Shown here piece by piece: positions 46,066 through 58,178 of a stretch of DNA of 64,000 nt. This DNA is from Streptomyces iconiensis. Its GTDB lineage: Bacteria; Actinomycetota; Actinomycetes; Streptomycetales; Streptomycetaceae. Positions within the stretch are counted from its first letter, which is position 1, and each line of letters starts with the position of its first letter. The DNA is taken from positions 62,001-126,000 of the forward strand of contig NZ_JANCPR020000001.1 of NCBI RefSeq assembly GCF_028657195.3. Reading direction: 5' to 3'. The notes under the pieces were generated by a model that saw only the letters and a program-made list of their open reading frames with translations, ran no database searches and was not told where the DNA came from. The translations under genes and the position numbers were made by a program.

Positions 46066-46406
46066 GCTGCGGCTCCCGCCTGCCGGTCCCGCGCTTGTCC
46101 ATGTATACGCACGGAGGTTAGGTAGCTGAACAGTGAGGGGTCAAGAGGGCGTACAGGGCCGGGCGTTGGTGCGCGGGGTGTGGAGCGGGTACCGACGGAC
46201 TTTGCCGACTGTTGAATCTCCGCGCGTAGATACGGCGTTGGCCGCGCTGTTACGTTCCCCGGGTTCCGTGCAGGCTCCATGTTGTTCATGTGCCGGGCGC
46301 GCTTCGTGCGCCCTTGTGCCGGTCGCTTCGTGCGTTCCGGGCGCCCTCGTGTCCGCATGGCGCCATGTCCCTGCCCACCAGCGCCGTCGAGCGAGGAGCC
46401 AGCCCC
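46066..46406. promoter_or_regulatory. Divergent promoter region of the dehydratase and HAD genes
   Basis: No gene is seen in this 341-bp gap. On the minus strand TTCAGC (46125-46130), a 17-base spacer and TATACA (46102-46107) form a plausible promoter for the dehydratase. The -10 overlaps ATGTATACGC, whose core GTATAC (46103-46108) resembles half-sites bound by FCD-type GntR regulators that often control aldarate genes. The part nearer the HAD gene has short CTTCGTGCG direct repeats (46304-46345) and no clear promoter. Confidence 0.4.
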
Positions 46407-47237
46407 ATGACCCGTCGCCTCAGAAGAACACTGCCCGTCGTCACCCTTGCCGCAGCCGCCGTCGCGGGCACCGCGCTGTTCGGTGTCGGCCAGGCGACCG
46501 CCGAACACTCGGTGCCCAGGAACGACAAGGAGATCCCCAACCTCGACCAGGTGAAGACCAAGATCGAGGCGTACTACGGGGACATCGAGACGGAGGACGG
46601 TCAGCACTACGCGTCCCCGAAGAGCAACTACGCCAAGCAGGTGCGCGGTATCGCGGCCGACGCGCGCAAGGATCTGGCACGCGACCTGAAGAAGCACCAC
46701 GGGGGTCACGGGGGTCACGGGGGTCACGAGAAGGGGAAGACGGGGGGCGGCAAGAAGCCCGCCATCGTTCTGGACGTGGACGACACGACGCTGCTGACCT
46801 ACAACTTCGAGCTGGACATCGGCTACAACTTCAGCCCCAAAGCACAGGACGACTACCTGCGTACCAAGGACATGGATGCCGTCTTCGGTATGCGCGAGCT
46901 GGTCAACTGGGCGCGCGACAAGGGCGTGACGGTCTTCTTCCTGACCGGGCGCAAGGAGTACCAGCGCGACTGGAGCGTCCGTAACCTCAAGAACGTCGGC
47001 TACAAGAACCCGGTCGACAAGAAGCACTTCTACTTGAAGGACGAGAAGAACCCGCCCGCCTACTTGGACTGCGGTACCGACTGCACGACCGTCGAGTACA
47101 AGGCGGGCACCCGTGCGCACATAGAGTCGCGCGGTTACGACATCCTCGCCAACTTCGGCGACCAGCACAGCGATCTGAAGGGCGGTCACGCCGCCAGGAA
47201 GGTCAAGCTGCCCAACCCGATGTACTACCTCCCCTGA
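46407..47237 (+). CDS. Secreted HAD-superfamily acid phosphatase (class B/plant VSP type)
   Basis: 276 residues. The signal peptide MTRRLRRTLPVVTLAAAAVA ends near VGQATA, so the enzyme is exported. The HAD nucleophile motif is VLDVDDTTLLTYN (DxDxT), motif II FFLTGRKEYQR, with FGDQHSDL as motif IV. It probably releases phosphate from organic esters outside the cell. A His/Gly insert (GGHGGHGGHEKGK, coded by GGTCACGGG repeats at about 46703-46730) precedes the nucleophile and may bind metal. ATG 46407 has GGAG eight bases upstream. Confidence 0.88.
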   Translation: MTRRLRRTLPVVTLAAAAVAGTALFGVGQATAEHSVPRNDKEIPNLDQVKTKIEAYYGDIETEDGQHYASPKSNYAKQVRGIAADARKDLARDLKKHHGGHGGHGGHEKGKTGGGKKPAIVLDVDDTTLLTYNFELDIGYNFSPKAQDDYLRTKDMDAVFGMRELVNWARDKGVTVFFLTGRKEYQRDWSVRNLKNVGYKNPVDKKHFYLKDEKNPPAYLDCGTDCTTVEYKAGTRAHIESRGYDILANFGDQHSDLKGGHAARKVKLPNPMYYLP

Positions 47238-47252
47238 CGGCGCTCCGCCGGC

Positions 47253-47519
47253 TCAGGCTCCTTCCTTCAGCACCTTGGTGATCAGCGCCGACTGCGCCTC
47301 GGTGAGACGGGGATCGGCGCAGTGGGCCGTGCGGCCGTCCACGGTGATCTCGTAGTGGAAGCCGTCGGGCACTCCCATGGACCTCGTCGCCCTGCCCTGT
47401 GCGAGCGCTTCCTGGGCCAGCGAGGCGATCTCGGCCGCGTCGGGCCGCCCTTCGGTGTGCAGGGTGGCCCGGCGGGTCAGCCCGCCGAAGCCGCCCGTAC
47501 GGATGACGGTGATGCGCAT
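47253..47519 (-). CDS. Emfourin-type inhibitor of the adjacent M4 protease
   Basis: 88 residues beginning MRITVIRTGGFGGLTRRATL, the pattern I know from emfourin, the proteinaceous inhibitor of protealysin-like proteases; the rest includes VPDGFHYEITVDGRTAH and LTEAQSALI. It lies downstream of the protealysin-like M4 protease in the same direction (182 bp apart), the arrangement expected for a protease-inhibitor pair. No signal peptide, so it acts inside the cell. ATG 47519 has AGGAG upstream. Confidence 0.82.
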   Translation of the reverse strand: MRITVIRTGGFGGLTRRATLHTEGRPDAAEIASLAQEALAQGRATRSMGVPDGFHYEITVDGRTAHCADPRLTEAQSALITKVLKEGA

Positions 47520-47701
47520 ACGGCCATACTCCTGCTGATCGGCCCGTGCATCCAGGCACCGGACGCTTGCCCGCACTCGCGGTGGCGTCCGGCCCCGTAC
47601 CGGACGCTTCCCCGTGGCCGGCGCTTCCCGCGTACCGCCACCTGGCACTCCCGGGCATCGGCGGTGACTCCTGGTGCCGGCGGTGTCCAGCTGCCGGGTC
47701 C

Positions 47702-48805
47702 CTAGCCCACCCGGACGCCCACCTCGCCCCAGGACTTGAGCACGGCCTCGTGCTCCGCGCTGCCGTCACCGTAGCGGCCCGTTGCCGCCTCGGACGTGGC
47801 ACGCGCGAACGCGGCGAAGTCGGCGTCGGTGGTCAGCGAGCCCGAGGTCATCGTGTCGTACCAGATCTGCCCCGCGCGCTCCCACGCGTGCCCGCCCAGT
47901 TCCGTGGCCAGCTGGTAGAAGGCGTGGTTGGGGATGCCGGAGTTGATGTGCACCCCGCCGTTGTCGGTTCCGGTGTGCACGTAGTCGTCCATCGTGGCGG
48001 GCTGCGGGTCCTTGCCGAGTACGTCGTCGTCGTAGGCGGTGCCGGGCGCCTTCATCGAGCGCAGGGCCTCGCCCTCCACCCGCTCGGTGAACAGCCCGGC
48101 CCCGATCAGCCAGTCGGCCTGGTCCGAGGTCTGGCCGAGGCCGTACTGCTTGATGAGCGAGCCGAAGACGTCGGAGAGCGACTCGTTGAGCGCGCCGGAC
48201 TGGCCGAAGTACTCCAGGTTGGCCGTGTACTGCGTGACGCCGTGGGTGAGTTCGTGGCCGATGACGTCGATGGGCAGCGTGAAGTCGCGGAAGATCTCCC
48301 CGTCCCCGTCGCCGAACACCATCTGTTCGCCGTTCCAGAAGGCGTTGGCGTACTCCTCGCCGTAGTGGACGGTCGCGTCCAGGGGCAGTCCCGCGTTGTC
48401 GATCGAATAGCGCGAGAAGACGGACAGGTACAGCTCGAAGGTGGCGCCGAGACCCGCGTAGGCGCGGTTGACGGTCGCGTCCTTGGACGGCTTGCTCTGC
48501 TCCTCGCGCACCTTCTTCCCGGGCAGTGTCTCCTTCTGCTTGGCGTCGTAGACGGTGCGCCGCGGCTTCTTCTCCTCGGCCGGAGCCTCCAGGGCCTCCG
48601 GTGCGGGGCCCATGCGCACGGTGGTGATCCGGCGCCGGGTGCGCTGGGACGCGTCGTGCTCAAGGGTGCGCCGTGCCGGGCGGGAGAGCGCGCTGTCCTC
48701 GGCTCGGGAGACGTGGTCGAGGACGTGCGGAGGCACGATCGCGCAGAAGACGGGATGGGGGACGGGGTGGACGGAGGGACGCGGGTGTGAGAGATGTGCG
48801 TTCAT
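47702..48805 (-). CDS. Protealysin-like M4 metallopeptidase
   Basis: 367-residue thermolysin-family protease. Zinc-binding HELTH in IDVIGHELTHGVTQY near residue 183, third ligand in NESLSDVFGS, and the catalytic His region GGVHINSGIPNHAFY. It lacks a signal peptide and a long FTP propeptide; instead a ~50-residue N-terminus with VFCAIVPPHVLDHV resembles the short protealysin propeptide. Such enzymes are stored in the cytosol and processed autocatalytically. ATG 48805 is the start; the ribosome site is weak. It is paired with the downstream inhibitor gene. Confidence 0.9.
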   Translation of the reverse strand: MNAHLSHPRPSVHPVPHPVFCAIVPPHVLDHVSRAEDSALSRPARRTLEHDASQRTRRRITTVRMGPAPEALEAPAEEKKPRRTVYDAKQKETLPGKKVREEQSKPSKDATVNRAYAGLGATFELYLSVFSRYSIDNAGLPLDATVHYGEEYANAFWNGEQMVFGDGDGEIFRDFTLPIDVIGHELTHGVTQYTANLEYFGQSGALNESLSDVFGSLIKQYGLGQTSDQADWLIGAGLFTERVEGEALRSMKAPGTAYDDDVLGKDPQPATMDDYVHTGTDNGGVHINSGIPNHAFYQLATELGGHAWERAGQIWYDTMTSGSLTTDADFAAFARATSEAATGRYGDGSAEHEAVLKSWGEVGVRVG

Positions 48806-48951
48806 AGACGGCAATGTGGCACTACGTCATCGACCTGTCACCGGGCGGCGTCATGATCGGTGCAATGTGTTGAACACGGGCGTCCCTCCCGGGGCGCCGA
48901 TACGGCATCCCGCATAGTGATACGCCCCCTGGCGGTGCACTGGTGCTCGGT

Positions 48952-48957
48952 TATGCT
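48952..48957 (+). promoter_or_regulatory. -10 box of the leuA leader transcript
   Basis: TATGCT lies ten bases before the leader-peptide ATG, so transcription would begin at about 48964 and the leader would be nearly leaderless. No good -35 is seen (CTGGCG at 48929 is the best). Confidence 0.45.
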
Positions 48958-48966
48958 GCGGACATC

Positions 48967-49014
48967 ATGCGTTTCGGGCTGCTTCTTCTTAGCTGCCGCG
49001 GCGAGGGCCTGTAG
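48967..49014 (+). CDS. leuA leader peptide (leucine attenuator)
   Basis: A 15-residue ORF, MRFGLLLLSCRGEGL, 156 bases before leuA. Five of its 15 codons are Leu, three of them the rare CTT in a row (CTG CTT CTT CTT). This is the design of an amino-acid attenuator: ribosome stalling for lack of charged Leu-tRNA changes folding downstream and lets leuA be transcribed. I recall such leader peptides being predicted for leuA in Actinobacteria. Confidence 0.85.
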   Translation: MRFGLLLLSCRGEGL

Positions 49015-50940
<1,926 letters not shown>

Positions 50941-51301
50941 GCGCACCACGGGCGCCGGCACCACGGGCGTCGGCGTAACGGGGCCGGTTCGGATGCGGCT
51001 GGTTCGCACGGGGTCGGTCCTGATGGGGTCGGTCCGGATGGGGTCGGTCCGGTTGTGACAGGGCGAGGGTGGTGGAGCTGCGCGGCTCCACCACCCTCGC
51101 TGTCGCGGTTCGCGGGCCGGAACCGCCGCCTTCATCCGGCCCGGTTCAGGGGCGGCTTGGCGGGATCCGGCGGGGTCAGCGCACGCCGCGGGGTGCGCCG
51201 GGTGAGAGGCGGCGGCGCAGAGGGGCTGACGGCGCGGTGGGCATGTGGTTAACATCACGTCACCCGGCAGCGTTGCCGAATCGTGATGGAGGTGCGGTGC
51301 T
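50941..51301. repeat. leuA 3' region: 15-17-bp direct repeats and a strong terminator
   Basis: No gene. The phrase ATGGGGTCGGTCCGG occurs about three times between 50990 and 51055 in degenerate form (GGTTCGGATGCGGCT, GATGGGGTCGGTCCG, GATGGGGTCGGTCCG). A very stable hairpin at 51063-51100 follows. The last 60 bases, less GC-rich (TGTGGTTAACATCACG), likely hold the terB promoter; GTGGTTAACATCAC is a partial palindrome. Confidence 0.6.
51063..51100 (+). terminator. leuA terminator
   Basis: GCGAGGGTGGTGGAGC pairs perfectly with GCTCCACCACCCTCGC around a TGCGCG loop: a 16-bp stem 122 bases after the leuA stop. Confidence 0.8.
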
Positions 51302-51985
51302 ATGCGTTCCCGTGACCGCCGGAGCCGCGCGGGCGAAGACGCGAAGCGCATCCGCCTCGCGGGTGTCCGCACGAGCTGGCGCACCCTCGACGACGGGGAC
51401 TTCTTCTGCCCCGAGTGCGGTGGTGACCGCCGCTACAGACGCCGTACGGGCCGCCGCCGCTTCGTCGTACTCAATGTGCCGCTGGTGCCGCGCGGTCCCG
51501 CCGGGCCCGTCGTCGAGTGCGTTGCCTGCCGCGCGCACCTCCCCTCCGACGTGCTGGACCACCCCACCACCACCCGGCTGTCCACGATGCTGCGCGAGGC
51601 GGTGCACAGCGTGGCCCTCGCCGTGATGGCGGCGGGCGGGGCCGAGGCGCGCCCCGTGCGTACCGCGGCCGTCGAGACGATGTGCGCCGCCGGGTTCCCC
51701 GGGTGCACGGAGGACGAGCTGACGACGCTGCTCGCGGCGCTGACCGCCGAGGGCCAGGGCGGGGTGTCGCTGGAGATCGAGCTGCACGAGGTACTGGCGC
51801 CGCTCGCACCCCACCTGGCGGTGCCGGGACGGGAGAGCCTGCTGTTGCAGGGCGCCAGGATCGCGCTGGCCGACGGGGTCTACTGCTCGGCGGAGCGTGA
51901 GGTGCTGGCCACGGTCGGGCGCGCGCTGGGAATCGGCGCCGACGACGTGGACCGCCTGCTGGCGGAGGCCCGCACGCCCTCCTGA
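51302..51985 (+). CDS. Zinc-ribbon plus TerB-like protein
   Basis: 227 residues. An N-terminal zinc ribbon (FFCPECGGDRRY and VECVACRAHLP, two CxxC pairs) precedes an all-helical TerB-like domain with acidic residues (GCTEDELTTLLAAL, QGARIALADGVYCSAEREVL). TerB domains bind metal ions and are linked to tellurite and other stress; here no other ter gene is near, so the role is open. ATG 51302 has GGAGGTG upstream. Confidence 0.83.
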   Translation: MRSRDRRSRAGEDAKRIRLAGVRTSWRTLDDGDFFCPECGGDRRYRRRTGRRRFVVLNVPLVPRGPAGPVVECVACRAHLPSDVLDHPTTTRLSTMLREAVHSVALAVMAAGGAEARPVRTAAVETMCAAGFPGCTEDELTTLLAALTAEGQGGVSLEIELHEVLAPLAPHLAVPGRESLLLQGARIALADGVYCSAEREVLATVGRALGIGADDVDRLLAEARTPS

Positions 51986-52235
51986 GCCGGGTACGCCGTT
52001 CTGAGCCGGGCCGTATGGCGTCCTGAGCCAGGCTGTACGACGTCCTGAGCCGGGCCGTACGGCATGAGGTGCGAGGCCGTACGGGCCCTGAGTCGAGGCG
52101 CGTACGGCTTGAGGCGCGAGGTGTGTACGGCGTTGAGGCGCGTTCGGCGCGAGGCACGTACGGCCATGAGTCGAGGCGCTTTCGGCGCGAGGCGCGTTCG
52201 GCGTGCGGGGTGGAGCCGGTGGCAGACTCGGTCTT
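51986..52235. repeat. Degenerate tandem repeats between terB and the GNAT gene
   Basis: Two repeat sets without coding character: about four 24-25-bp units around CCTGAGCCGGGCCGTACGG (51983-52065), then about six units around GAGGCGCGTTCGGCGCGAGG / CGTACGGC (52080-52205). The GNAT promoter must lie in the final 30 bases, but no boxes stand out. Confidence 0.65.
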
Positions 52236-52844
52236 ATGAGGACGGACAAAAGGGGCGATCCGCTCGATGTGCGGCGCGGTGTTCCGCAGGGTGCCGAGGG
52301 GCGCGCGGCCGAACTGTACTGGGAGGCGTTCGCCGACAAGCTCGGGCCCGCGCTCAAGCCCCGTGCCAGGGGCGTCGCTTTCCTCGCGGCCCACATGAAC
52401 CGCGACCGCGCCGTGTGCGCGCTGCGGGACGGCGCGCTGGTGGGCCTCGCGGGGCTCCAGTACGAGGGCCGCTCCCTCACCCGCGCGGGCCGGCGCGAGA
52501 TGATCCGCGCCTATGGCCCGCTCAGGGGCCCCTACCGTTACGCGCTGCTCGCGACGTTCAAGGAGGCGCCGGGCAGGAGCGAGCTGAAGCTGGACGGCAT
52601 CGCCGTGGACGCCGCCGCACGGGGGAGGGGGATCGGCGAGCTGCTGATCGAGGAGGTGTCGGAGCTGGCAGCCGAGACGGGGCACTCCGAGATCACGCTC
52701 GACGTGGTGGACAGCAACCCGCGCGCACGCGGCCTGTACGAGCGGCTCGGCTTCACCGCCGTGAGCACCAAGCGGACGCCTCACCTGCGCCGCGTGATGG
52801 GGTTCGGAGCCGTGACCCTGATGCGCAGGCCGGCCGGCGGCTGA
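52236..52844 (+). CDS. GNAT-family N-acetyltransferase
   Basis: 202 residues. The acetyl-CoA-binding motif A is LKLDGIAVDAAARGRGIGELLIEEV (R-x-x-G-x-G/A) near residues 125-149 and motif B is VVDSNPRARGLYERLGF. The first third (AAELYWEAFADKLGP) resembles acetyltransferases of small substrates. Substrate unknown. ATG 52236 is the plausible start; no clear ribosome site is seen. Confidence 0.87.
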   Translation: MRTDKRGDPLDVRRGVPQGAEGRAAELYWEAFADKLGPALKPRARGVAFLAAHMNRDRAVCALRDGALVGLAGLQYEGRSLTRAGRREMIRAYGPLRGPYRYALLATFKEAPGRSELKLDGIAVDAAARGRGIGELLIEEVSELAAETGHSEITLDVVDSNPRARGLYERLGFTAVSTKRTPHLRRVMGFGAVTLMRRPAGG

Positions 52845-53053
52845 GCACGCGGACCTCGGGGTCGGGGCGGGGGCCGCCTCGGGTTCGCCGCGGGGCCGCC
52901 TCGGTGTCTGTCGGGGCGCGTGGACCGCGAGGACCGGACGCAGGGGCCTCGGTGCAGGTGACCAGGGAGCACGGCACCGGCCCGCCCGCCCCGCCAACTC
53001 CGGGGTTACGCACGGGTATTGACTCCTGCCTGCCGCGTTGATGAGGTCCCGGC

Positions 53054-54444
<1,391 letters not shown>

Positions 54445-54448
<4 letters not shown>

Positions 54449-55779
54449 CCCTGCCGGCGCCGGACGCGGGCGCCCCGGACGCCGAACCACAGGGACCGGC
54501 ACCCGCCGGCCCCGTACAGGACCCGCCGGGCGCCGGGGCCGATCCGTTCGCCGAGCCGACCGAGCGCGTCACGCCGCGCTGGACGGCGGCACTCTCGCTC
54601 GCCAACGGCTCGGTGTGGGTGGGCTGGTACGGGCCCATCCAGGTGCTGCTCGCGCTCCAGGCGGCCGAACTCGCCCCGGCAGGCTGGAGCAAGGAGTCCG
54701 TGCTCGCCTGGGTCACCGGCATCGGGGCAGCCGTCTCCCTCGTCGCCAACCCCCTCTTCGGCGCGCTCTCCGACCGCACCGTCTCCCGCTTCGGGCGGCG
54801 TACGCCCTGGGTGGTGGCGGGCGTTCTGGGCGGTGCGGCGGGGCTCGTACTGCTCGCGCTTGCACGTGACGTCACCACGATGGTGCTGGGCTGGTGCGTG
54901 GTGCAGCTGGCGCTCAACGCCACGTTCGCCGCCGTCGTCGCCGCTGTGCCCGACCGGGTACCGGTGCGTCAGCGCGGCGGTGTCGGCGGCTGGCTGGGCG
55001 TCTCGCAGACCCTCGGCATCGTCCTCGGTACGGGCCTGGCCATGGCCGCCGGCGGTATCACCGCCGGGTACCTCGCGTGCGCGCTGTTCACGGTGCTCGC
55101 CGTCGCGCCGTACGTCCTGCTGCGCCAGGACACCCCGCTGCCCGCCGCGCGGCGGCCCCCGTTCAGCTGGCGGGGGTTCGCGGCCGGGTTCTGGATCGAC
55201 CCGCGCGTGCACCGCGACTTCGGCTGGGCCTGGCTGACCCGCTTCCTGATCAACCTGGGCAACGCCCTCGCGCTGCTCTACCTCCTGTACTACTTCCGCG
55301 ACGTGCTGTACGCGGGGGACGGTGAGAAGGCGGCGAGCGGCGTGCTCGTCGTGACGGCACTCAACGCCGTGCTGCTGCTGGCCACCGTCGTCGTCGGCGG
55401 CGTCTGGTCCGACCGGGTCGGGCGGCGCAAGCCGTTCGTACTGTGGGCGGGCGTGGTGATGGCCTTCGCTGCCGGGATCATGGCGTTCTGGCAGAGCTGG
55501 ACCGGCGTCCTCGTCGCCGCCGCGCTGCTCGGCATCGGCTTCGGCGTCTTCACCTCCGTCGACTTCGCGCTCATGGCCGACGTACTGCCGGCGGCAGCGC
55601 ACCGGGGCAAGGACCTGGGTGTCATCAACATCGCCAACTCCCTTCCCCAGGTGGCTGCTCCTGCGCTGGCCGCGCCCCTGGTCAACCACCTGGGCGGCTA
55701 CCCGGTCCTCTACCTCGTCTCCGCCGGGGTGGGACTTCTCGGGGCCGTACTGGTGGGGCGTATCCGGGGCGTCGCATAG
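54445..55779 (+). CDS. MFS transporter, probably for the glycoside used by the GH1 enzyme
   Basis: 444 residues with about 12 membrane helices (for example VTGIGAAVSLVANPLFGALS and VGGVWSDRVGRRKPFVLWA, each with a cytoplasmic GxxSDR/GRRxP loop typical of GPH/LacY-like sugar porters). A Pro/Ala-rich cytoplasmic N-terminus of about 45 residues precedes helix 1. Translational overlap with the GH1 gene argues that it imports the beta-glucoside; that is an inference from context. Confidence 0.85.
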
Positions 55780-55924
55780 CGGCAGGGAACCTGCCCGACA
55801 GCGCCCGCGTTCCGGGTCCCGTGGCCTGAGCCGGGGCCCCGGCCCGGAACCGTCTCCGACGGCTCGAACGTCTACGCTGGTGCCTTCCACGTCAGGGACT
55901 TGACGGGCAGTTACGGGACGGAGT

Positions 55925-57802
55925 GTGCGGGTGGGTCCGGGGGAGGCGAACGGCGGAGAGCTGATCGGCAAGGTGCTCGGGGAGCGTTACCGGGTGACCT
56001 CGGTTGTCGGGCGCGGCGGTATGGGCGTGGTCGCCCGCGCCGTGGACGAAGTGCTGGGCAGAGAGGTCGCGGTCAAGATCCTGCGGGCCTTCACCGACAC
56101 CTCCGCCTTCGAACTGAGCGACCTGCGCGACCGGATGAAGCGGGAGGCCCAGGCGGCGGCCCGTATCCGGCACGGCGGCGTGGTGACCGTGCACGACGTG
56201 ACCGAGGACGGGGGCCTGCCGGTCATCGTCATGGAACTCGTCGACGGGCCCTCGCTCGACGACGTGCTCAGCGAGCGCGGCACCCTGGAGCCGCGGGAAG
56301 CCGCCGCCATCGGCGCGAAGCTGATGGACGCGCTCGACGCCGCGCACCAGGTCGGGGTGCTGCACCGGGACGTGAAGCCGGGAAACGTGCTGCTGGAGCG
56401 CGGCGGCCGGGTGGTCCTCACGGACTTCGGCATCGCGAGCATGGGCGCCCAGGGCGACGACGCGGTGACCAAGCTGACGCGCAGCGGCGACCTCGTCGGC
56501 TCGCTCGACTTCCTGCCGCCCGAGCGCGCGCAGGGCAGGGAACCCGGACCTGCCTCGGACATCTGGTCGCTCGGTATGACCCTGTACGCGGCCGTCGAGG
56601 GCACCTGGCCGTTCCGGCGCACCTCCGTGTGGTCCACGCTGGCGGCGATCGTCACCGAACCCCTCACGGAGCCGCGCCAGGCCGGCGCTCTCACGCCTGT
56701 GCTGCACGCGCTGATGGCCAAGGACCCGGCGAACCGCCCCGACGCCGGGCAGGCCCGCGAGATGCTGGAGCAGATAGCGGCGGGCGGCACGCTGAACCTC
56801 TCCGCGCCGCCCCCGGCCCCGTCTCCGTCCACGTCCGCCACTCCGGGCGCCCCGGCGTCCCCGGCGACCCCCGCTTTCGGGCCGCCTCCGGCTTCGGCGT
56901 ACGGGCAGGAACCTCCCGCTTACGGGCAGGAAGCCCCCGCGTACGGGCGGGAAACCCCCGCGTACGGACCCGCCGCCGGGCCGGTTCCAGGACCCGCGGC
57001 GTCCGCCTTCGGCCCGCCGCCCCCACCGCACACCGCCTCGCAGCCGGGTGGCCCGTACCCGGGCGGCCGGCAGCTGGCCGGTCAACAGCACCCCGGACAG
57101 CCGCCCGTCGGCCCGCCGGGAGCCGCCGACGGCGCTGCCCGCTCCGCACCCGACCGCGCGCGGCGGCGCAGCCGTACGCTCATCGCCGCTGCGGTGGCCG
57201 CCGTGCTGCTAGCCGGCGGCGGTGTCACGTACGCGCTGACGGGCAACCAGGGCGGGACGGACGACGACCCGAAGGCGCCGCAGGCCGCCGCCCCTTCCGG
57301 CAAGGGGTCCGGCGAGCCCGACCAGGACAAGAAAGACGCGCGCAAGAAGTCACCGAGCGCCTCACCGTCCCACGACGTCCACAAGAAGCCCTCCAGCGCG
57401 CCCCCGCAGCGGCCGAGCAGGCCGGGCGAGGAGCGGCCCGGGGACAAGAAGCCCGACCGCAAGCCCCGGCCGGGCGACAAGGACGGCACGACAGGCCCGT
57501 CCCAGGCCCCGCCGCCCAAGCCCCGCCCCATCTCGAAGAGTTGCACCGGCTGGACCCACAAGAACCCGAAACCGGGCACCTACGGCATCATGTCCGGCAG
57601 CTACCACCTCACCACCGGCCCCTACCAGCGCTGCTCCGCCGTCACCCTGGCCAAGTCCGGCGCGAAGCTCTGGTACCACTGCTCCGTCGTCAACGCCCGC
57701 GGCAACAACTGGACCTACGTCCGCATAGCCGGCACCAACACAACGGGCTGGATGTCCAACGACAACCTCACCCGCCAAAGCGGCCCCTCGACCCGCTGTT
57801 GA
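55925..57802 (+). CDS. Receptor-type Ser/Thr protein kinase with extracellular SH3-like domain
   Basis: 625 residues. The kinase domain (about 22-285) is complete: G-loop VGRGGMGVV, VAVKIL with Lys51, HRDVKPGN near 147, DFGIAS near 167, and SDIWSLGMTLY. A Pro-rich juxtamembrane follows, with four (A/P)YGQExP repeats (about 315-345), one membrane helix (about 416-439), a charged Lys/Pro stalk, and a C-terminal extracellular module (about 537-625) with four Cys and GxYGIMSGSYHLTTGPY and GNNWTYVRIAGTNTTGWM, like an SH3b fold. Signals sensed outside, possibly cell wall fragments, would activate the kinase; the ligand is unknown. GTG 55925 is the start; GTG 55931 is possible. Confidence 0.88.
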   Translation: MRVGPGEANGGELIGKVLGERYRVTSVVGRGGMGVVARAVDEVLGREVAVKILRAFTDTSAFELSDLRDRMKREAQAAARIRHGGVVTVHDVTEDGGLPVIVMELVDGPSLDDVLSERGTLEPREAAAIGAKLMDALDAAHQVGVLHRDVKPGNVLLERGGRVVLTDFGIASMGAQGDDAVTKLTRSGDLVGSLDFLPPERAQGREPGPASDIWSLGMTLYAAVEGTWPFRRTSVWSTLAAIVTEPLTEPRQAGALTPVLHALMAKDPANRPDAGQAREMLEQIAAGGTLNLSAPPPAPSPSTSATPGAPASPATPAFGPPPASAYGQEPPAYGQEAPAYGRETPAYGPAAGPVPGPAASAFGPPPPPHTASQPGGPYPGGRQLAGQQHPGQPPVGPPGAADGAARSAPDRARRRSRTLIAAAVAAVLLAGGGVTYALTGNQGGTDDDPKAPQAAAPSGKGSGEPDQDKKDARKKSPSASPSHDVHKKPSSAPPQRPSRPGEERPGDKKPDRKPRPGDKDGTTGPSQAPPPKPRPISKSCTGWTHKNPKPGTYGIMSGSYHLTTGPYQRCSAVTLAKSGAKLWYHCSVVNARGNNWTYVRIAGTNTTGWMSNDNLTRQSGPSTRC

Positions 57803-58178
57803 GGCCACCGCGTAGGTAAGGGCGCCCCGAAGGGGGTGCGGGTCTGTGTCATGTGCGGCTCCGCCGCGTGGGCGCGCCAAGCCACAGGCTGAGGGCGCCA
57901 CGTCAGGCGCCCCGAAGGGGCGCGGGGAACTGCGCGCCAAGCCACAACTCACGGGGCAGCCCGCAACGCACAGCAAGCAGCACCCCCTCCCTCGGCAAAG
58001 CGCCCAAGGCAGCCCGCAAGGGCCGGGCACGGCACAGGGAGTACGCCCCCAGGAGTACGAGTCGCCTTCACACACCCCGGGCGGTAACGCCCACCTCGCC
58101 CCCGCGAGCGACGCACGCGGGCGCCGTCGCCGGAAGTCTGGTGGTGACCGGACATCCCGACGGAGTGAGGGGGCCCCG
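57803..58178. repeat. Intergenic region with the dispersed repeat element
   Basis: No gene. The 30-bp element shared with 27808 and 35851 lies at 57915-57944, followed by the second shared block (CGCAACGCACAGCAAGCAGC near 57964). A related partial copy (GCGCGCCAAGCCACAGGC) lies just upstream at about 57873. The remainder, from about 58040 to 58178, must contain the MMPL promoter; I see no clear boxes. Confidence 0.6.

Noticed and set aside
51302..51985. Tellurite resistance operon
   Set aside because: Only one TerB-like protein is present; terA, terC, terD or terZ homologues are not nearby.
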